Origin: T3Sed10-241 sp036796255
GTDB lineage: Bacteria; Bacteroidota; Bacteroidia; Flavobacteriales_D; Cryomorphaceae
Length of the DNA: 64,000 bases
Assembly (NCBI GenBank): GCA_036796255.1
Contig: DAIRDH010000004.1
Coordinates: 24,282 to 88,281, forward strand
Reading direction: 5' to 3'
Shown here: in pieces, positions 60,630 through 64,000 of the stretch
How positions within the stretch are numbered: position 1 is the stretch's first letter
Layout of the letters: each line of letters begins with the position of its first letter
The notes under the pieces: model-generated
Seen by the model: the letters and a program-made list of their open reading frames with translations, nothing else
What the model was told of the DNA's origin: nothing
Database searches by the model: none
Made by a program: the position numbers and the translations under genes

Positions 60630-60660
60630 TTGGAGATTAGGACAAATGTCGTTAAATTTG
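60630..60660 (+). promoter_or_regulatory. Promoter of the Xre-RES module, TTG-N20-TAAATTTG
   Basis: TTG at 60630-60632 and TAAATTTG at 60653-60660. A GACA-AA-TGTC inverted repeat (60641-60650) lies in the spacer and could be the antitoxin operator. Confidence 0.6.
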
Positions 60661-60676
60661 GGTCAATTTTATTGAG

Positions 60677-61159
60677 ATGGTTTATAAAGATGATTCCGAC
60701 GCTCAGGGCTACTTCGTAGTCAATGAAGCCGCAGCACAATACCTGTCACGCAGTAAGCCTACTGATTTTTTGGGCTTTCTCAAAGATAAGCTTCTCGTTA
60801 TCCAAAGTATCCAGCGGGGCATTTCCCAATCCTTTTTTGAAGCCATCAAAGGCCGCTCTCCTTTCAGTGATCAGGAATGGGCTGATTATTTCAACATGTC
60901 ATTAAAGTCGCTTCAGCGTTACCACAATGACCCTAAGCATGTGTACAAGCCCATCCATTCTGAGAAGATCATTCAGCTAGCCGAAGTGATGGAAGAGGGC
61001 CGCGCCACCTTTGGCAATGAAGATAAATTCTACCGTTGGCTTGATACACCAAGCCTTGCCTTGGGTGGCAGCAAGCCGAAGGCCTTGCTTCACAATGCCT
61101 ACGGTCAGGAGTTGGTGTTGGCTGAGCTCAATGCCATCAATTACGGCATCTTTGCCTGA
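60677..61159 (+). CDS. Xre/MbcA/ParS-type antitoxin
   Basis: 160 residues. N-terminal helical DNA-binding part (SRKPTDFLGFLKDKLLVIQSIQRGISQSF, weakly HTH), then the MbcA/ParS toxin-binding domain (HSEKIIQLAEVMEEGRATFGNEDKFYRWLDTPSLALGGSKPKALL). Neutralises and autoregulates the partner RES toxin. Its TGA overlaps the toxin ATG by 1 nt (TGATG). Confidence 0.88.
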   Translation: MVYKDDSDAQGYFVVNEAAAQYLSRSKPTDFLGFLKDKLLVIQSIQRGISQSFFEAIKGRSPFSDQEWADYFNMSLKSLQRYHNDPKHVYKPIHSEKIIQLAEVMEEGRATFGNEDKFYRWLDTPSLALGGSKPKALLHNAYGQELVLAELNAINYGIFA

Positions 61160-61614
61160 TGCGCATCTATCGACTTTCGCGGGCGCCTTTTGCAAGTGAG
61201 CTTTCGGGTTATGGCGCTTCTTTGAACAACCACCGTTGGAATACAAAAGGTACCGAAGTGATTTATTGCGCTGAGAGCCGCGCTCTTGCCCTCGCTGAAG
61301 TGGCGGTGCACCTCACTGCAGCGACCGCTCCCGCCGATTTGTGCATGATGGAAATTGAGGTTCCGGATACGGTGTCGCGCAAGCGCCTCACGGCAAATGA
61401 ACTTCCCCAAGACTGGAATGAATTTCCTTACGTGGCGGAAACGCAAGCAATCGGCAATGAATTTGTCCGCGGTGGTAAGCATTGCTTACTAATTGTTCCG
61501 TCGGCTGTGGTTGAAGGGGACTCTAATGTTTTAATCAATCCCAGACATCCTGATTTCAAGGAGATACAAATTTTGAAGGTGAAGGATTTTATTATTGACA
61601 GGCGCTTGTTTTAG
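61159..61614 (+). CDS. RES-domain toxin
   Basis: 151 residues. RES-type NAD-degrading toxin: starts MRIYRLSRAPFASELSGYGA, then NHRWNTKGTEVIYCAESRALALAEVAVHL with the conserved Arg, Trp and Glu, and a C-terminal DFIIDRRLF. Depletes NAD in the cell when free. One-base overlap with the antitoxin ensures coupled translation. Confidence 0.88.
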   Translation: MRIYRLSRAPFASELSGYGASLNNHRWNTKGTEVIYCAESRALALAEVAVHLTAATAPADLCMMEIEVPDTVSRKRLTANELPQDWNEFPYVAETQAIGNEFVRGGKHCLLIVPSAVVEGDSNVLINPRHPDFKEIQILKVKDFIIDRRLF

Positions 61615-61786
61615 ATAAAAGGTATTTCCCATTGTCCTGTTTTTTATTTTTTGTCAGGTCATTTCAATCGAAGGGAAGCAAATCGCTGTAAGCTGCCTGA
61701 CGTCTGCCACTATTCAAGACGTGGGCCAAGGGCGCTTTGAAAGCGCAGCCCGAGGAGCTGCCGTGCATGACGAACAATAAATCCAT

Positions 61787-62398
61787 CTAATACCTGAGGC
61801 GGAAGGAAACAGGCAGCGTCAATCGCACCCTCACTTTTCGGTTGTTCTGAACACCAGGCACCCATGGCGGCATTGCCGAAATAACCCGCAAGGCTTCTTC
61901 ATCAAGCAAAGGGTGCACACTGCGNNNNNNNNNNNNNNNNNNNNNNNNNNNNNNNNNNNNNNNNNNNNNNNNNNNNNNNNNNNNNNNNNNNNNNNNNNNN
62001 NNNNNNNNNNNNNNNNNNNNNNNNATGAGGGCGTCGCTCATCTCATCGCGGGTGGGCATGAGCTGTTCGTCAGGGACTTCCTCATCTTTTTTGACTACGG
62101 GCGGGAGGTAGCGCACCGTTTTGGCTTTGGGCGGGGCTTCGAGGGGCTCGGGTATGCGGCGCTCGAGGTCTATGGGCGGCGGGGCCTGAAGCTCTGAGTA
62201 GTTGATGACGCGGGTGGCAGCGACTGGTATTTTCTCCTCGCTGGGGCGGCGCAATTTTTCGTAAATATAGGGATAGGCGACTGTCAAAAGCAATATCCCG
62301 ACCGCCACTCCCAGGCTCCACATCATGGAAGCGGGATAGCGCTCAGCGATGCGCTCGGCGCCATACACAGGGCTGCTATGTGCGGTGCCCGTGCTCAT
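61787..62398 (-). CDS. tonB: Energy transducer TonB, internal gap
   Basis: 203 codons including 100 N. N-terminal part: cytosolic start, one membrane helix (SLGVAVGILLLTVAYPYIY), then a Pro-rich linker. The C-terminal 45 residues (HPLLDEEALRVISAMPPWVPGVQNNRKVRVRLTLPVSFRLRY) are the end of a TonB domain. The first half of that domain (about 60 or more residues) is missing, so the true gap is longer than 100 N and frame continuity is accidental. It overlaps exbD by 4 nt. Confidence 0.88.
   Translation of the reverse strand: MSTGTAHSSPVYGAERIAERYPASMMWSLGVAVGILLLTVAYPYIYEKLRRPSEEKIPVAATRVINYSELQAPPPIDLERRIPEPLEAPPKAKTVRYLPPVVKKDEEVPDEQLMPTRDEMSDALXXXXXXXXXXXXXXXXXXXXXXXXXXXXXXXXXXRSVHPLLDEEALRVISAMPPWVPGVQNNRKVRVRLTLPVSFRLRY
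61925..62024. other. Assembly gap, 100 N (real missing sequence)
   Basis: Flanks share no duplication, unlike the gap at 7346. It falls inside the TonB linker/C-terminal domain. Confidence 0.9.
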
Positions 62399-62916
62399 GG
62401 TTGTTCGGGAGGGTTAAGGTCAAAATCGGATGGCTTGTCCAAGGCATAGCGCTCCACGTCGCTGTTGCGGAGGGCATCGAGTACGGCCACCACGTTTTCG
62501 AATTTCGCTTCGGGCAGGGGCTTGACGAGCACCACGAGGCCGGGTGTTTCCATTTTTGCCGAAAGGAGTAAAGCCTCAAGCGCCCCCTGCTCAAAACTGG
62601 CCTCAAAAGTATCGGGATCGGTGATGCCGCGGTAATACACGAGCTTATTTTCATGGATTACCAAGCTGAGCGTGAGCGACTCTTTGACGGGCGTTTCCTG
62701 CTCCACATCCTCGGGCTTGGGTTTGGCAGGTACAAGCAGCTCCATGGCCTGTGGCTTGCTAAAAGTGGTGGCGAGCATGAAAAAGGTGAGCAGCAGGAAG
62801 GCGAGGTCGACCATGGGGTTCATGTCAACGCTGATCTTGCGCTTGAAGAGCTTACGGGTTTTCAGGTCTTCTCCGTGGATGCGGCCCACCTCTATTTCGT
62901 CAATCGGCGGGAGCAT
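62395..62916 (-). CDS. exbD: ExbD/TolR family protein
   Basis: 173 residues. KRKISVDMNPMVDLAFLLLTFFMLATTF is the membrane segment with the conserved Asp for proton transfer. The periplasmic C-terminal domain is compact. Together with ExbB and TonB it energises outer-membrane import. Overlaps the other exbD by 17 nt and tonB by 4 nt. Confidence 0.9.
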   Translation of the reverse strand: MLPPIDEIEVGRIHGEDLKTRKLFKRKISVDMNPMVDLAFLLLTFFMLATTFSKPQAMELLVPAKPKPEDVEQETPVKESLTLSLVIHENKLVYYRGITDPDTFEASFEQGALEALLLSAKMETPGLVVLVKPLPEAKFENVVAVLDALRNSDVERYALDKPSDFDLNPPEQP

Positions 62917-63508
62917 CGGCGGGGCTTTTGAGTTCGGTGATGATGTTGAAGCGGGTGATGTTGAGGTCGCGCAGCAGCTCTATAACCTGCTCCACCTGGG
63001 GCCAGCGCGCCTCGCCATCGGCGTTGATGGCGAAGCGCAGGCGGGGTTGGGCCATGCGTGCCTTGAGGATCCATTGGCGCAGCTCGTCGGCATCCTGGCT
63101 ATTTGGGATGCCGCTTTGCGCAAATGGCTGGTTGGCAATACGCGCGTCGAGCAAGGCTGGCAGCTCTGCCACAGGCACCCCGAAACCGCTGATGAGGCTG
63201 AACTGGTAGCGTTGATCTTCGGTAAATTCGATTCCGTACTGGCCGCTTAAGGCGTCGAGCAGTTTGGCACGCTGGTGGGTGTTATCCAGGCCGAAATACA
63301 CCGTGCCTTCGCTGCCTATGGTGATGGTGCAGAGGCCTTTTTCCGGAATTTTAATCTCGGAGGTGGAAGCAGGAATACGCACCTCCTCGGGCAGCTCAGC
63401 TTTAAAGGTGGTGGCCATCATGAAGAAGCTCACGAGCAGGAAAGCCATGTCGACCATGGGATTCATGTCGAGTTCGGGCTTTTTGCGGATGCTGCGCAGG
63501 CTGGGCAC
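62900..63508 (-). CDS. exbD: ExbD/TolR family protein (second copy)
   Basis: 202 residues. RKKPELDMNPMVDMAFLLVSFFMMATTF is the helix with the conserved Asp. The periplasmic part is longer than in its neighbour, with a central insert of about 60 residues. Two non-identical ExbD proteins in tandem are usual in Bacteroidota Exb operons. It begins 12 nt after exbB. Confidence 0.9.
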   Translation of the reverse strand: MPSLRSIRKKPELDMNPMVDMAFLLVSFFMMATTFKAELPEEVRIPASTSEIKIPEKGLCTITIGSEGTVYFGLDNTHQRAKLLDALSGQYGIEFTEDQRYQFSLISGFGVPVAELPALLDARIANQPFAQSGIPNSQDADELRQWILKARMAQPRLRFAINADGEARWPQVEQVIELLRDLNITRFNIITELKSPADAPAD

Positions 63509-63520
63509 GGTACTGGTGGT

Positions 63521-64000
63521 TTATGGTTTGGCGGAAGCCTCACCGAGGTCTTCCTTGAAGCGGCTAAGGATGGCGTAATTGGTCTCGTCGGTGGCGTAGG
63601 TGATGCGGTCGATCACGCTGGTGTAGAAGTTGTACACCACGATGGCAACGGCTGCTGTGCTGATGCCGAGGGCAGTGGTGACGAGGGCCTGGGAGATTCC
63701 TCCTGCCAATCCAACAGCATCTGGCGAGCCGGCCTTGGCGAGGGAGGCAAAGGCGCGGATCATCCCCGTTACTGTACCGAGGAGTCCGATGAGGGTGGCT
63801 ACCGAAGCGATGGTACTAATGATGGCCATGTTGCGCTCCAGGTGGGGCAGTTCCAGATGGGTGGCTTCTTCGAGTTCGCGCTTGAGGCGGTAGGCCTTCT
63901 CTTCGGTGCGCAGCTGTTCCACCTGCTTTATTTGCTGAAAAGCAGTGAGCCCCTTGCGCACCACATTGGCCACAGAGCCGCGCTGGGCGTGGCAGGCCTC
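63521..64000 (-). CDS. exbB: MotA/TolQ/ExbB proton channel protein, 5' end beyond window
   Basis: The frame is open to the right edge; visible C-terminal part of about 159 residues. EACHAQRGSVANVVRKGLTAF and the transmembrane signature IASVATLIGLLGTVTGMIRAF plus ALVTTALGISTAAVAIVVYNF are the ExbB/TolQ proton channel helices. The GTG at 63973 is internal, not a start. First gene of the exbB-exbD-exbD-tonB operon. Confidence 0.92.
   Translation of the reverse strand, partial: EACHAQRGSVANVVRKGLTAFQQIKQVEQLRTEEKAYRLKRELEEATHLELPHLERNMAIISTIASVATLIGLLGTVTGMIRAFASLAKAGSPDAVGLAGGISQALVTTALGISTAAVAIVVYNFYTSVIDRITYATDETNYAILSRFKEDLGEASAKP

Noticed and set aside
1..64000. CRISPR arrays, rRNA, tRNA and insertion sequences
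   Set aside because: No regular short repeats, no transposase-like frames and no conserved RNA sequences were seen.

Overview
The window reads as a draft scaffold from a member of the Bacteroidota, probably a Flavobacteriales- or Cytophagales-like organism. Support comes from promoters of the form TTG-N19-TAnnTTTG, often very close to the start codon and with no Shine-Dalgarno site. Family content also fits: PorT-type barrel, type IX secretion sorting tail, delta-60 repeat protein, YceI, DUF2141, DUF4168 and DUF2147 secreted proteins, a Bacteroidota-style HMG-CoA lyase, and a TonB/ExbD/ExbD/ExbB operon. Gene density is high, strands alternate often, and most operons are short. I saw no rRNA, tRNA, CRISPR array or insertion sequence. 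Two runs of 100 N (7346-7445 and 61925-62024) mark scaffold joins. The first is flanked by an exact 55-bp duplication and is probably an artefact. The second removes most of a TonB C-terminal domain.

Layout. 1-10 kb: an aminolipid acyltransferase fusion cut by the left edge, a Met/His-rich lipoprotein, a cytosolic THI5-like protein, an S9 peptidase, pdxH and a glycosyltransferase. 9.5-13.3 kb: trmH, HU, fmt and a lipase-META fusion on the minus strand. 13.6-25 kb: an orphan antitoxin, a TPR protein, lipoproteins, a CBS protein, a methyltransferase, an efflux pump, YceI proteins, a second S9 peptidase, and a region with possible non-coding RNA. 25-30 kb: paaABCD (phenylacetyl-CoA epoxidase without its reductase) convergent with pyrD-HMG-CoA lyase. 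30-44 kb: superoxide dismutase, smpB, small membrane proteins, an RlmI-like methyltransferase, a penicillin acylase family enzyme, a metalloprotease, a flavoprotein, TerB-like, peroxiredoxin and universal stress protein genes.

44.9-51.2 kb is the most distinctive locus. A C39-peptidase ABC exporter, an HlyD-type adaptor and a tandem universal stress protein form a tight operon. Five small genes follow, encoding 60-69-residue precursors with related leaders ending in K-G-G and unrelated basic, Pro/Asn/Lys-rich cores. Three have their own -7 box and terminators punctuate the array. This looks like a family of secreted double-glycine peptides without a modification enzyme nearby.

51-64 kb: a TonB-dependent receptor divergent from an OprD-like porin, a T9SS-sorted propeller protein, a SulP transporter, a histidine phosphatase, a TraB/GumN protein, a Xre-RES toxin-antitoxin pair and the TonB/Exb operon. 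The OprD-like and SulP genes each have a GTGA-N6-TCAC palindrome centred exactly 29.5 bp before the -7 box, suggesting joint activation by a CRP/FNR-family regulator.
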